A stretch of 64,000 nucleotides of DNA from Romboutsia lituseburensis DSM 797. GTDB taxonomy: Bacteria; Bacillota; Clostridia; Peptostreptococcales; Peptostreptococcaceae. The stretch covers positions 1 to 64,000 of the forward strand of contig NZ_FNGW01000004.1 of NCBI RefSeq assembly GCF_900103615.1, given 5' to 3'. Under the pieces are notes generated by a model that had not been told where the DNA came from, did not search any database, and saw nothing but the letters and a program-made list of their open reading frames with translations. Shown here one piece after another: positions 1-9,562 of the stretch (position 1 is the first letter of the stretch; each line of letters opens with the position of its first letter). The position numbers and the translations under genes were made by a program.

Positions 1-46
1 AGTAATGTATTTAGCTTATCGATACTAATAGGTCGAGGACTTGACC
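1..46 (+). rRNA. 23S rRNA, 3' end (partial)
   Basis: The first 46 bases carry the conserved 23S 3' terminus (CTAATAGGTCGAGGACTTGACC-like ending). The rest of the gene lies upstream of the window. The 134-base spacer to the 5S gene shows no tRNA. Confidence 0.95.
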
Positions 47-180
47 AATAATAAAATGATGAACTTTGAGCAACGGATATAGCTGAAGCGAGAGCGAAGA
101 TATATCGTTGGCGAAATGAACGAAGTGAATTTTTCTAAATGATATACAGTTTTCAGAGTACTAACTCTAAAAATAAAGAT

Positions 181-300
<120 letters not shown>

Positions 301-394
301 ATCTTTTTTTATTGCAAATTTTGATAAATATAATTTCAATCACCTTTTTCCTTTGATTAAAATATAATAAAATAAAGGAATTTGGGGTGAGCAC

Positions 395-847
395 ATGCAA
401 AAAGCATTTAATGTAGGAGAAAGATTATTCTTTGACGTATTAATTATATGCCTTATTTCATTTGTATATTTTAAAACAGTGCCTATGAATAATATAACCT
501 TTTTTATAGGTAGTATAATGTGTTTAATATATTTTGGAATAAATTTTTATATGGGATATAAAAATAATTTAAAAGCATCAGAAGCATTAATTGTTGGAAT
601 TATGGGATGTGGAGTAGGTTTATTTCTATCCTTTTTTGCAATTTATGTGCAAGTTGTGTTAAACTGTCCAAATACTGCAGTTTGGATCTTAATGCCGTAT
701 TTTATTTCAACAATACCAATTATTGATTTTTTTAATAAAGATTTAACCATTTTATATGCATTTCAAATAATGTTAATTAATATATTGTTGGTTATATCTG
801 GATCATTTATTAAAAATATAGTGAATAGATTAATCAATAAGTCTTAA
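395..847 (+). CDS. Unknown small integral membrane protein, 150 aa
   Basis: I do not recognise a family. The product is very hydrophobic, with four probable membrane segments (about residues 13-28, 32-50, 63-88 and 93-137, the last stretch long enough to hold two), short loops and a basic C-terminus. The ATG follows a G-rich ribosome binding site (GGGGTGAG). It is the first gene after the rRNA operon and probably has its own promoter in 301-390. No function can be assigned. Confidence 0.7.
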   Translation: MQKAFNVGERLFFDVLIICLISFVYFKTVPMNNITFFIGSIMCLIYFGINFYMGYKNNLKASEALIVGIMGCGVGLFLSFFAIYVQVVLNCPNTAVWILMPYFISTIPIIDFFNKDLTILYAFQIMLINILLVISGSFIKNIVNRLINKS

Positions 848-897
848 TACTTATAATATGGTATAAAACTAGGTATTAAGAATGGATTGGTGATTAT

Positions 898-1080
898 ATG
901 TATGAAGTACAAATGAGATATATTGATTTTGAAATCAATAAAAGTCCTTTTAGTTTTAGATGTGAAAAATTTAATATAAGAAATAACTATTATAGATTTG
1001 AAAATGTATTTATTGATAATTTTATAATAAGTTATTTAGAAGTTAATGATGAAGATATAGCTTTGATAAAAATAAATTAA
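898..1080 (+). CDS. Unknown small protein, 60 aa
   Basis: A 60-residue soluble protein rich in Asn, Ile, Phe and Glu, with no recognised motif. A GGTGATT ribosome binding site precedes the ATG, and an intrinsic terminator starts directly after the stop codon. That arrangement supports a real short gene. It lies 50 nt after the membrane-protein gene on the same strand, so the two may be co-transcribed. Confidence 0.55.
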   Translation: MYEVQMRYIDFEINKSPFSFRCEKFNIRNNYYRFENVFIDNFIISYLEVNDEDIALIKIN

Positions 1081-1103
1081 GCAGCCCCAAAGGGCTGCAT
1101 TTT
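1081..1103 (+). terminator. Intrinsic terminator
   Basis: GCAGCCC / GGGCTGC stem with a four-base loop, followed by ATTTTTG. It closes the two small unknown genes and separates them from the repair operon. Confidence 0.85.
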
Positions 1104-1234
1104 TGTATTAAAAAATCAATATAATCATTATGATATAATCATAATAAGGGCATCAATAAATATATAACAATTAAACTTACATATAATAATTTTATATTTA
1201 TAAATATATATAAATTGAAGTAGAAAGGGTAAAT

Positions 1235-3124
1235 ATGAAAAAATTATTTAATGAAACAAATAATAAGAATAAGTTCTCTAAAGTTTTAAACTTGTATCAA
1301 CAGTTATTAATAGATAATAACTTTAGATCTAAAAATATAATGCTTTTAGTACCTAATAATGCAACAAAATTAAACTATGAAAGTAAAATCGATTTTAAGT
1401 TTAGTGAAGAGTTAAATATAACTACATATGCTAGTTTTATAAAAAAAGAATTAGTGAAATTTTGGCCTATAGTTTTTGATAAGTGCAATAAAATAAAGAA
1501 AGAAGTGGTATCGCCTGCGTTTATATCAAGTAGTTTAACTGACTATATACTAAGCAATAATATAAAGCAAAAAAGAAATTTAGAAGGATATTTTGAAGAT
1601 TTAACTTGTACAAACAAAAATATATCAATGAGTATAAGTACTAATATAAATAAAGCAGCTTTAAGTTTAATAGACTTCAATACAATAGGAGAAAAAATTT
1701 ATTTATCAAAGAAAAATAGAGATAGTATAATGAGATTTTCCTACAGCCAAATGAATGAAATAATAAATTATTATATAAATACTTTACTACACAATGCAAT
1801 GCTAGATAATTCTTTGAGTATTTATTTATATAATAAATATCTTTTACAAGATGAAGAATATAGAGAATACCTAAAATTACAAATCGAATATTTAGTGGTA
1901 GAAAGTTTAGAAAGTTGCTCAACAGCAGAAGTAGATTTTATAAATTTAGTTCAAGGTTATTCAAAAGACACTTATTTATTCTTTAACAAAACAAGAGATT
2001 ATTCTGTTTTTAACAATATAGATATGGAATATATACAAGAGAATCTAATAAGTAAATATGAAGAAGATATGAACATAGTAAAAAATAATATAGAAATTGA
2101 GGATTTATACTCACTAGATGTTAAATTAGAATTAAATGATTCAAGTCAATTATATGGTGAGATGATAGATGAAGTATCAAATAAGATTATAAATCTTTAT
2201 GAAAAAGGTATAAATTTGAATGATATAGCCATTATATCTCCTATAAATAACACTATATTAGATTATCAAATAACTAATAAATTAAAAGATAATAATATAA
2301 ATGTGTTTAATGTGAAGAAAGATAGAAAAATAATCGATTACCCATACTCGAATGCACTTTTAGTAGCAACCTGTATTTTTTATGAATACATGCAATATAT
2401 AAAGGAAGAAGAGTATATAAGTTTTATAGAAATACTTTTAAATGTAAATAGAGTAAAAGCATTTAAGATATATAAGAACAAAGAAGAAAATGAAGATCTA
2501 AAGGAACTTATAGATTATATAGAAAATAAAAGATCTAAAGGATTAAAGATAAGTGAGTTCTTAATTCAATTTTACATAGATAAAATGCTTAATTTAAAAT
2601 ATGGTAGAGAAAACGTAAATATATGCAAAAATATAATACATGAAAGTGATGTTTTTACCGATAATATTTCTAAATTAGGACTAGATTATGAAAAAGAGAA
2701 AGAGCAAATATTTATTGAGGCATTAAAAAGTTCAATAAATGATTATTATGCTGTAGCAGAGTTGCAACAATTAAATGATGCAAATCAAGTAGTTATATCT
2801 ACTCCGTATTCATATATATCATATAATATGGATAGACCGATTCAGATTTGGGTGGATATAGGTAGTAATTCATGGAATATGAAGATTGAAAAAGATATAA
2901 GTAATGTTATAGTACTTAGGAAATCATTTAAAGAAAATAGAATATATACAGATACAATGGAAGAACAGTATAAAAAGTATTATTTATATAATATGGTCTA
3001 TAATTTACTTTTAGGAGCAAAAACTGTATATGCATATAAAAGTGAATATACAGTTAACGGATATATACAAGAAAGTATCTTGTACAGTTTGATATTAAAG
3101 ATGTTAGATAAAGGGGACAAGTAG
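1235..3124 (+). CDS. AddB-like helicase-fold protein without ATPase motifs or nuclease domain
   Basis: This 629-residue protein can be aligned by eye with the helicase-like part of AddB encoded further down the same operon. Its IMLLVPNNAT stretch matches AddB ILLVPEQYT. Its YLVVESLES stretch falls where AddB has YIYIDEFTG, a degenerate motif II. The end (QVVISTPYSYIS, then EEQYKKYYLYN) matches AddB VLVSSVDRV and EEQYLVYKA. The N-terminal Walker A loop is absent and no Cys-ligated nuclease domain follows. It is probably a structural, DNA-scanning-type subunit partnering the next two genes. It stops one base before the helicase start. Family assignment is an inference from alignment by eye. Confidence 0.7.
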   Translation: MKKLFNETNNKNKFSKVLNLYQQLLIDNNFRSKNIMLLVPNNATKLNYESKIDFKFSEELNITTYASFIKKELVKFWPIVFDKCNKIKKEVVSPAFISSSLTDYILSNNIKQKRNLEGYFEDLTCTNKNISMSISTNINKAALSLIDFNTIGEKIYLSKKNRDSIMRFSYSQMNEIINYYINTLLHNAMLDNSLSIYLYNKYLLQDEEYREYLKLQIEYLVVESLESCSTAEVDFINLVQGYSKDTYLFFNKTRDYSVFNNIDMEYIQENLISKYEEDMNIVKNNIEIEDLYSLDVKLELNDSSQLYGEMIDEVSNKIINLYEKGINLNDIAIISPINNTILDYQITNKLKDNNINVFNVKKDRKIIDYPYSNALLVATCIFYEYMQYIKEEEYISFIEILLNVNRVKAFKIYKNKEENEDLKELIDYIENKRSKGLKISEFLIQFYIDKMLNLKYGRENVNICKNIIHESDVFTDNISKLGLDYEKEKEQIFIEALKSSINDYYAVAELQQLNDANQVVISTPYSYISYNMDRPIQIWVDIGSNSWNMKIEKDISNVIVLRKSFKENRIYTDTMEEQYKKYYLYNMVYNLLLGAKTVYAYKSEYTVNGYIQESILYSLILKMLDKGDK

Positions 3125-3125
3125 T

Positions 3126-5348
3126 ATGGCGAAAATAAACTATAGAGAAGACCAATTACCTATAATATCATATGAAAGTGGAACTATGGCAGTTCCAGCA
3201 GTTCCTGGTGCTGGTAAAACTTTTATAGTTACTAATTTAGTAGCAAAACTACTAAGAGAAAAAAAGCATGGTAATTCAAAAATATTAATACTTACCTATA
3301 TGAATAGTGCTGTAAATAATTTTAAAGGACGAATAAAAAGTATATTACAAGAAGAAGGAATAAAAGAAGAAAATTCATATGAAGTTATGACTATACATAG
3401 CTTAGCAGTAAAAATAATCAAAGAAAAGCCTGAAGTAGTTATGTTAAATGAAGAGTTTAGTATTGCAGATGACTTGCAAAAAAATATTATACTAAATGAA
3501 TGTATATATAAATTTAGAATGAATGGTGGAGAACGAGCTTTTCAATGGTTTTTAAAAGAGCAAAAAGATGGTGAGTGGCGAGATAGGATGGTAGATGCTT
3601 GGGAAAATGGATTCTATGATCTTATAGGAAACGCAATAGGAGATTTAAAGTATAAGGAAATTTCTCCAGAACAATTAGAAGATATTGTATCAGTAGGATA
3701 TAAAGGAATATTAAAAATAGTACTACCTATCTATAAGGAATATGATAGAAAGCTTAAACAAAATGGTCTATTAGATTATGATGATATTTTGATACTTGCA
3801 TATAGGGCATTAAGAGTAGATGAGAATTTAAGAGCTAAGTTTCAAAATAAATATAAATATATATTTGAAGATGAGTGCCAAGATTCAAATGAAATACAAG
3901 GTAAAATTATTAAATTGATATGTCAAGAAAGTAATAACTTAGTTAGAGTTGGCGATATAAATCAAAGTATAACAGGTACATTTTCATCATCAGATCCTAA
4001 GTTCTTTAAAGAATTTATAATGGAAGCTGATAACTGCTATAGAATGGATATGTCAAATAGAAGTTCAAAAGATATATTAGATTTAGCCAATAGGTTAGTG
4101 AGATATGTAACCAGTGAATTTAAACAAACAGAATGCAGAGATGCTTTGGAAGATATGGAAATTAGAACTGTTCCAAATGGAATGGGGTACAAAGAAAATC
4201 CAAACCCTGATGTATATAGCATAAATACAAAAAGATATCAAACGTGGTCAGATGAATTAAAGATGACTATCAGATATATAAAAGGAATAAAGAAAAAATA
4301 CCCAGATAAGAGTATAGGGATCTTAGTACCGTTTAATGATCAAATAACCCAAGTAGCAAAAGAGTTAATGGAAGAAGGTATGGATTTTGAAGAACTAGGT
4401 CCAAATGCATTAAGTAAAAGGAAGATATTGAATTATTTATCTTATATAATTGATTTTTTAATAAACTGCGATGATATTGAAAAACTTATAGAGGTATTAG
4501 ATAAAGTATTTATTCATAGTGATAATGAACAAGGTAAGAGTGATTTTATAGCAATACTTAGAAAATATACTGTTGAAGATTTAGTTTATGATAATGAGAA
4601 AATTAAAGATATAATAATAGATATTCATAGTGATGTTTATAAAGGTTTTTTAGAAGGTATAACTACTTTAAAAGAAATATTAGAGTTTTCTACAGTAAGA
4701 TTAGATGTATTACTATTATTTATAGGTGATAAGTTGAACTTAGAAAAAGAGGATAAATCGATAGTTAACTATCTATCTTTTTATGTAAAATTTATATCAA
4801 GCGATAATATAAATACAAATCTAATTGATATATACAATTTATTATCTAATAATAAAAATAAAGTTTTTAACCATATAATTGAGGTTGCATACGAAATGAA
4901 TGGCTATGAACCTGAACCAGGAAGTATAACTGTTTGTAACTATCATAAATCAAAAGGGTTAGAGTGGGATTGTGTGTTTTTATTAGGTTTAGTAGAATTT
5001 AATTTTCCAGATAATATAAATCAAAAATTCCAAAGTGATAAATGGTATTTAAAAGATAAATACAAAAACCCAGTAGCTGTGGTTAAATCAGAAATAGAAG
5101 CTATTTTTACAGGCGAGATACCTATGAATTATATGTATAAAAGCAAAATAGATTTAATAAATGAAAAAATTAGATTATTATATGTTGGAATTACTAGAGC
5201 AAAAGAAATGCTTATATTATCATGTAGTGCATATAAAGATAAAAGTGATATAGGAAAGAAAAATAAAGAACAAAGACCGTGTATATATATAAATGAGATT
5301 GAAAGATATATAAATCAAAAGAAAAAGGATGTAAATAATAATGCATAA
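3126..5348 (+). CDS. SF1A (UvrD/AddA-like) DNA helicase, no nuclease domain
   Basis: ATP-driven 3'-5' DNA translocase/helicase of superfamily 1A, 740 aa. Motifs seen: Q-motif glutamine near residue 10, Walker A GAGKT (28-32), motif II DECQD, motif III GDINQS, motif V NYHKSKGLEWD and motif VI LLYVGITRAKE. The C-terminus ends soon after motif VI, so the AddA-type nuclease domain is missing. It sits between an AddB-like scaffold and an Fe-S nuclease, overlapping the latter by 8 nt, so it is probably the motor of a three-subunit helicase-nuclease. A free-standing UvrD-like repair helicase is the alternative. Confidence 0.85.
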   Translation: MAKINYREDQLPIISYESGTMAVPAVPGAGKTFIVTNLVAKLLREKKHGNSKILILTYMNSAVNNFKGRIKSILQEEGIKEENSYEVMTIHSLAVKIIKEKPEVVMLNEEFSIADDLQKNIILNECIYKFRMNGGERAFQWFLKEQKDGEWRDRMVDAWENGFYDLIGNAIGDLKYKEISPEQLEDIVSVGYKGILKIVLPIYKEYDRKLKQNGLLDYDDILILAYRALRVDENLRAKFQNKYKYIFEDECQDSNEIQGKIIKLICQESNNLVRVGDINQSITGTFSSSDPKFFKEFIMEADNCYRMDMSNRSSKDILDLANRLVRYVTSEFKQTECRDALEDMEIRTVPNGMGYKENPNPDVYSINTKRYQTWSDELKMTIRYIKGIKKKYPDKSIGILVPFNDQITQVAKELMEEGMDFEELGPNALSKRKILNYLSYIIDFLINCDDIEKLIEVLDKVFIHSDNEQGKSDFIAILRKYTVEDLVYDNEKIKDIIIDIHSDVYKGFLEGITTLKEILEFSTVRLDVLLLFIGDKLNLEKEDKSIVNYLSFYVKFISSDNINTNLIDIYNLLSNNKNKVFNHIIEVAYEMNGYEPEPGSITVCNYHKSKGLEWDCVFLLGLVEFNFPDNINQKFQSDKWYLKDKYKNPVAVVKSEIEAIFTGEIPMNYMYKSKIDLINEKIRLLYVGITRAKEMLILSCSAYKDKSDIGKKNKEQRPCIYINEIERYINQKKKDVNNNA

Positions 5349-6120
5349 AAATTTAGAGAAATTTAAATATAGTCAAAACTCTATAAATACATATAAATCA
5401 TGTCCTTTAAAATTTAAATACAAATATATTGAAAAAATAAATTGGAAACATGATGATTTAGAAAGCAGGCAATATTATGAAAGTCTTAAAACAGGTACTG
5501 AATTTCATTTATTATGTGAAAGATATTTTAGTAATATACCATTAGGCATAAATTCAAATACTAATTTAAACTTTATAAGATGGATAGAAAAAGTTAAAAA
5601 ATTAGTACCTATAATACATGAAAATATATACTTACCAGAATATGAAGTTAGATATAATTTAAATGGAAATACAATAATAGCTAAATATGATTTATTAATA
5701 ATAAAAGAAAATAGTATTGAAATTTGGGATTGGAAGACTGAAAATAAAAAAATAGATTATAAAAATGTTGAAAGTAGAATACAGACTATAGTTTATATGT
5801 TTTTAGCAAAAGAAGTAGTTACTAAATTATTTAATTTAAGTATAGAGTTCAAAAATATAAAGATGAAGTATTATCAACCTGAATTTGATGAAGAAGAAAT
5901 AACCATTTTATATAGTGAAGAAAAGTATAATCAAAGTAGAAATAAAATAATTTCATATATAGATACTATTAATTATACTAAGTATGATGAAAATCAAAAA
6001 AAATATAAATATGAATTAGTTAAAAACAAAAAGCATTGCACATATTGTGAATTTAATAAGTTATGTAATAACCAAGACATAGACTACAGTATTTTAGAGG
6101 AGGAAGTTTATGGGTGTTAA
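5341..6120 (+). CDS. Stand-alone PD-(D/E)XK nuclease with Fe-S cysteines (AddB C-terminal/Cas4-like)
   Basis: RecB-family nuclease of 259 aa. Visible catalytic pattern: H56 (GTEFH), D117 (KYDLL), D130-x-K132 (WDWKT), then a Q-x3-Y element (QTIVY). Cysteines C21, C233, C236 and C242 reproduce the C...C-x2-C-x5-C signature of the 4Fe-4S staple in AddB; the AddB in this operon has the same spacing (CAFCNYSAIC). The gene overlaps the helicase upstream by 8 nt and addB downstream by 11 nt, so translation is probably coupled. It resembles the AddB nuclease domain encoded as a separate gene. No cas genes or CRISPR arrays are nearby, so a Cas4 role is unlikely. Confidence 0.8.
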   Translation: MHKNLEKFKYSQNSINTYKSCPLKFKYKYIEKINWKHDDLESRQYYESLKTGTEFHLLCERYFSNIPLGINSNTNLNFIRWIEKVKKLVPIIHENIYLPEYEVRYNLNGNTIIAKYDLLIIKENSIEIWDWKTENKKIDYKNVESRIQTIVYMFLAKEVVTKLFNLSIEFKNIKMKYYQPEFDEEEITILYSEEKYNQSRNKIISYIDTINYTKYDENQKKYKYELVKNKKHCTYCEFNKLCNNQDIDYSILEEEVYGC

Positions 6121-9100
6121 GTTTATATTAGGTAGAGGAGGTAGTGGAAAATCTACTTACATACTTAATGAAATAAAAAAAAGAGTACAAGATAATGAAA
6201 CATCTCCTGTTATACTCCTAGTACCAGAACAGTATACATTTGAGATGGAAAAAAGAATGAGTAAACTTTTTTTAGGTGAACAAAAAGATAAATATTTAAG
6301 AGCTAGAGTTTTAAGTTTTAAAACTATGAGTAGTATAGTTTTTTCTCATGTAGGTGGGTTAACCGATGTTAATATAAACTCAAGTGGTAAGGCTATGATG
6401 ACTTACAGAGCAATAGAAAAAGTAAGTGATAATTTAGATATATTCTCAAAATCTGCATCTCAATCTGGCTTTGTAAGCTCTATATCTGATATGATTTCAG
6501 AATTTAAGCAGTACAATATTAGTGCTGAAATGCTAGAACATATATCTTCTGATGTACATAGTGAGACTTTGAGTTTAAAGTTAAAGGATGTAAGTAAAAT
6601 ATATAAGGAATTTGAAGATCAGTTGCATGAAAATTATGTTGATTCTCAAGATATGCTAAAATCATTAGCAGATAAATTAAGTTTATGTGATTATTTTAAT
6701 GATGCATATATTTATATAGATGAGTTTACAGGTTTTACACCAAATCAGTATAGAGCTTTAAATAGCATATTTCATAAAGCAAAAGAAGTAAGTATATCTT
6801 TAACCGTAGATAATCCTATGAATATAAGTTATAACAAAGCAGATGCATTTTCAAGGACAAAATTTACATATCAAAAACTAGTAAAGTTATGTAATGAAGA
6901 AGGTGTAAAATTATATCCTTCAGTAAATTTAAATAGTGATGTTATACCAAGATTTAAAGATAGTGAAGAACTTCAGCATTTAGAAAAATATTATCATTCA
7001 TATCCCTATAAAGTTTATGATAAGCCAACTAAAAATATAAAAATAAAAGAATTTAATAATTTATATTCAGAAGTTGAAGAAATAGCTAAGGAGATAGTAA
7101 GTTTAGTTAGAGATAAAAATGTTAGATATAGAGATATAACTATAACCACAAGAGATTTAAATAAATATGACTTTTTAGTCCATTCTATATTTAATGAATA
7201 TGAAATACCAAACTTTATAGATAAAAAAAGAGAAGCTAAAAGTAATCCAATAATAGTACTTATAATATCAGCCTTAGAGATGAGAAATAGAAGATATAGT
7301 TATGAAACTATGTTTAGATATTTAAAAAGCGGACTTATAGGCATAAGCAATGAGGATATAAGTTTATTAGAAAACTATGTTCTAGCGAATGGAATAAAGG
7401 GTAAAAAATGGTTTGAAGAAACATGGGAATACAGAATAAACCACAATATCTCAGCCGAAGAAAAAGAAGAAGAAGTCCAAATAAGAAATAGAGTAAATGA
7501 AATAAAAAATAGAGTGTTGCAACCTATAATAAAATTACAAGAAAAAATAGTTGGAAAGAATAAAGTAAAAGATATTTGCACATATATATATGAATTTTTA
7601 ATAGATATAGATATGCCATCAACTATAGAAAATTTAATAATGAGCTTTAAAGATAAAGGTGAGTTAGACGTAGCAAATCAGTATTCTCAAGTATGGAATA
7701 TAGTTGTAGATATATTTGATCAAATGGTTGAAATAATGGGTGAAGAAAAAGTATCCTTAGATAAATTTATTAAACTTATAAGTTTAGGATTTGATGAATA
7801 TGAATTAGGACTAGTTCCTCCTAGTATCGATCAGGTACTTGTAAGTAGTGTAGATAGGGTTAAAAATCCTAATACAAAATATTTGTATTTAATAGGAACA
7901 ACTGATGGAACCTTTCCACTTATAGCAAAGGACAGTGGTTTGTTAAGTGATAGCGATAGGGAAAACTTAGGCAAAAATGGTGTAGAAGTTGATATAGATA
8001 GTAAGACTAAAACATTTGAAGAACAATATTTAGTTTATAAAGCATTAACATCAACAAGTGAAAATTTAATAGTTACATACCCAATTGCTGATCATGAAGG
8101 AAAAACAGTTAGACCTTCAGTGATTATATCAAGGCTTAAAAAAATATTCCCAAATATTGATAATCAAAGTTATTTAGTAGATATAGAAGCTAAGACAGAT
8201 GAAGAAATAATAAATAAGATAACTGTCAAATCTCCAACATTTAATGAATTAATAAAAGAAATAAAAGAATGCGATGATGGAAAAGAAATAAATAATATTT
8301 GGCTAGATGTATATAGATATTATTTAAATGATAATGAGTATAGTGATATAGCTAAAAAAGTAATAAGTGGATTAAATTATACTAATCAAGTTCAAAGGGT
8401 AGAGGAACAAAAAATAAGAAGTTTATATGACACTAACTTAAGTGTATCTAGATTAGAACGATATGCTCAATGTCCATTTGCATATTTTATTCAATATGGT
8501 CTAAAAGCTAAAGAAAGGAAAGAATATTCTTTTACTGCTCCAGATTTAGGGACATTTATACATAATATTTTGGATAGATTCTCAAAGCAACTAATTATAG
8601 ATAGTTTAGATTGGAGAGATATAGATTATAATTACATCTCAGATAGAGTGTCACAAATAGTAGATGATATAGTAGGGAAAATACCTGGATATATATTAGA
8701 GAGTTCAGAAAGATATAAGTATTTAGCATATAGATTAAAAAATATGCTTATATCAGCGATAAGTATAATTAGTGAACAAATAAAACAGGGTGAATTTGAG
8801 CCAGTGGATTATGAAGTTGACTTTGGAGTAAATGGTAAATATCCTCCTATAAAGATAATTTTACAAAGTGGAGAAGAAATAAATCTAAGAGGACAAATTG
8901 ATAGGATAGATGAGTATGATAGCGAAAATGGAAAATATATAAGAATAATAGACTATAAATCTGGAAAAAAAGATTTAAGTTTAACTGACATTTATCATGG
9001 ACTTCAGTTGCAACTATTAGTATATTTAGACGCTATACTAGAAAGTGGAGCCCTAAGAGGTGAAGATGTAAATCCAGCCGCAATATTATACTCTAGAATT

Positions 9101-9562
9101 GATGATCCAATAGCTAAGTTTGATGAAAATAAAGATGACGAAGACATAAGAGAAGACATATTAAAAAGCTTAAAGATGCAGGGTCTTTTAATTAAGGACT
9201 CAGATATAATTAAACAAATGGACAAGTCATTAGCAACAGGTGAAAGAAGTACATCATTAATAATACCTGCAAACTTAAATAAAGATGGAACACTAGGCAG
9301 ATATACTAAAGGTGTTACTAAAGAAGAATTTGATATTATAAGAAAATATGTTAAAGGTATTATAAAAGATATATGTGAAGACATGCTTGGTGGAAACATA
9401 AGTATATCACCGTACAAAAATAAAGATCAGAACTCTTGTGCCTTTTGTAATTATTCAGCTATATGCCAATTTGATACTACTTTAAAAGATAATAAATATA
9501 AAATTATAAATAAAAAAAGTGACGATGATATAATAACTCAAATGAGAGAAGAGGTGAAATAA
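6110..9562 (+). CDS. addB: ATP-dependent helicase/deoxyribonuclease subunit B
   Basis: AddB subunit of the AddAB double-strand-break resection enzyme. It recognises Chi-type sequences and cuts one strand. Length 1150 aa, close to the Bacillus protein. Walker A GRGGSGKS lies at residues 8-15; the C-terminal nuclease has IIDYKSG and cysteines CPF (early) and CAFCNYSAIC (late) for the 4Fe-4S cluster. The AGGAGG site lies inside the preceding gene and the ATG overlaps it. The TAATG junction with addA (1-nt overlap) indicates coupled synthesis of the two subunits. Confidence 0.97.
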   Translation: MGVKFILGRGGSGKSTYILNEIKKRVQDNETSPVILLVPEQYTFEMEKRMSKLFLGEQKDKYLRARVLSFKTMSSIVFSHVGGLTDVNINSSGKAMMTYRAIEKVSDNLDIFSKSASQSGFVSSISDMISEFKQYNISAEMLEHISSDVHSETLSLKLKDVSKIYKEFEDQLHENYVDSQDMLKSLADKLSLCDYFNDAYIYIDEFTGFTPNQYRALNSIFHKAKEVSISLTVDNPMNISYNKADAFSRTKFTYQKLVKLCNEEGVKLYPSVNLNSDVIPRFKDSEELQHLEKYYHSYPYKVYDKPTKNIKIKEFNNLYSEVEEIAKEIVSLVRDKNVRYRDITITTRDLNKYDFLVHSIFNEYEIPNFIDKKREAKSNPIIVLIISALEMRNRRYSYETMFRYLKSGLIGISNEDISLLENYVLANGIKGKKWFEETWEYRINHNISAEEKEEEVQIRNRVNEIKNRVLQPIIKLQEKIVGKNKVKDICTYIYEFLIDIDMPSTIENLIMSFKDKGELDVANQYSQVWNIVVDIFDQMVEIMGEEKVSLDKFIKLISLGFDEYELGLVPPSIDQVLVSSVDRVKNPNTKYLYLIGTTDGTFPLIAKDSGLLSDSDRENLGKNGVEVDIDSKTKTFEEQYLVYKALTSTSENLIVTYPIADHEGKTVRPSVIISRLKKIFPNIDNQSYLVDIEAKTDEEIINKITVKSPTFNELIKEIKECDDGKEINNIWLDVYRYYLNDNEYSDIAKKVISGLNYTNQVQRVEEQKIRSLYDTNLSVSRLERYAQCPFAYFIQYGLKAKERKEYSFTAPDLGTFIHNILDRFSKQLIIDSLDWRDIDYNYISDRVSQIVDDIVGKIPGYILESSERYKYLAYRLKNMLISAISIISEQIKQGEFEPVDYEVDFGVNGKYPPIKIILQSGEEINLRGQIDRIDEYDSENGKYIRIIDYKSGKKDLSLTDIYHGLQLQLLVYLDAILESGALRGEDVNPAAILYSRIDDPIAKFDENKDDEDIREDILKSLKMQGLLIKDSDIIKQMDKSLATGERSTSLIIPANLNKDGTLGRYTKGVTKEEFDIIRKYVKGIIKDICEDMLGGNISISPYKNKDQNSCAFCNYSAICQFDTTLKDNKYKIINKKSDDDIITQMREEVK

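Noticed and set aside
47-180. tRNA in the 23S-5S spacer
   Set aside because: No cloverleaf, TTCGA loop or CCA-type end could be found.
5341-6120. Cas4 of a CRISPR system
   Set aside because: The fold and Cys pattern are similar, but there are no other cas genes or repeat arrays in the window, and the gene is fused by overlap to AddAB-type genes.
9004-9417. Minus-strand ORF of 137 aa inside addB
   Set aside because: It is a shadow of the conserved AddB nuclease domain, with no ribosome site or family features.
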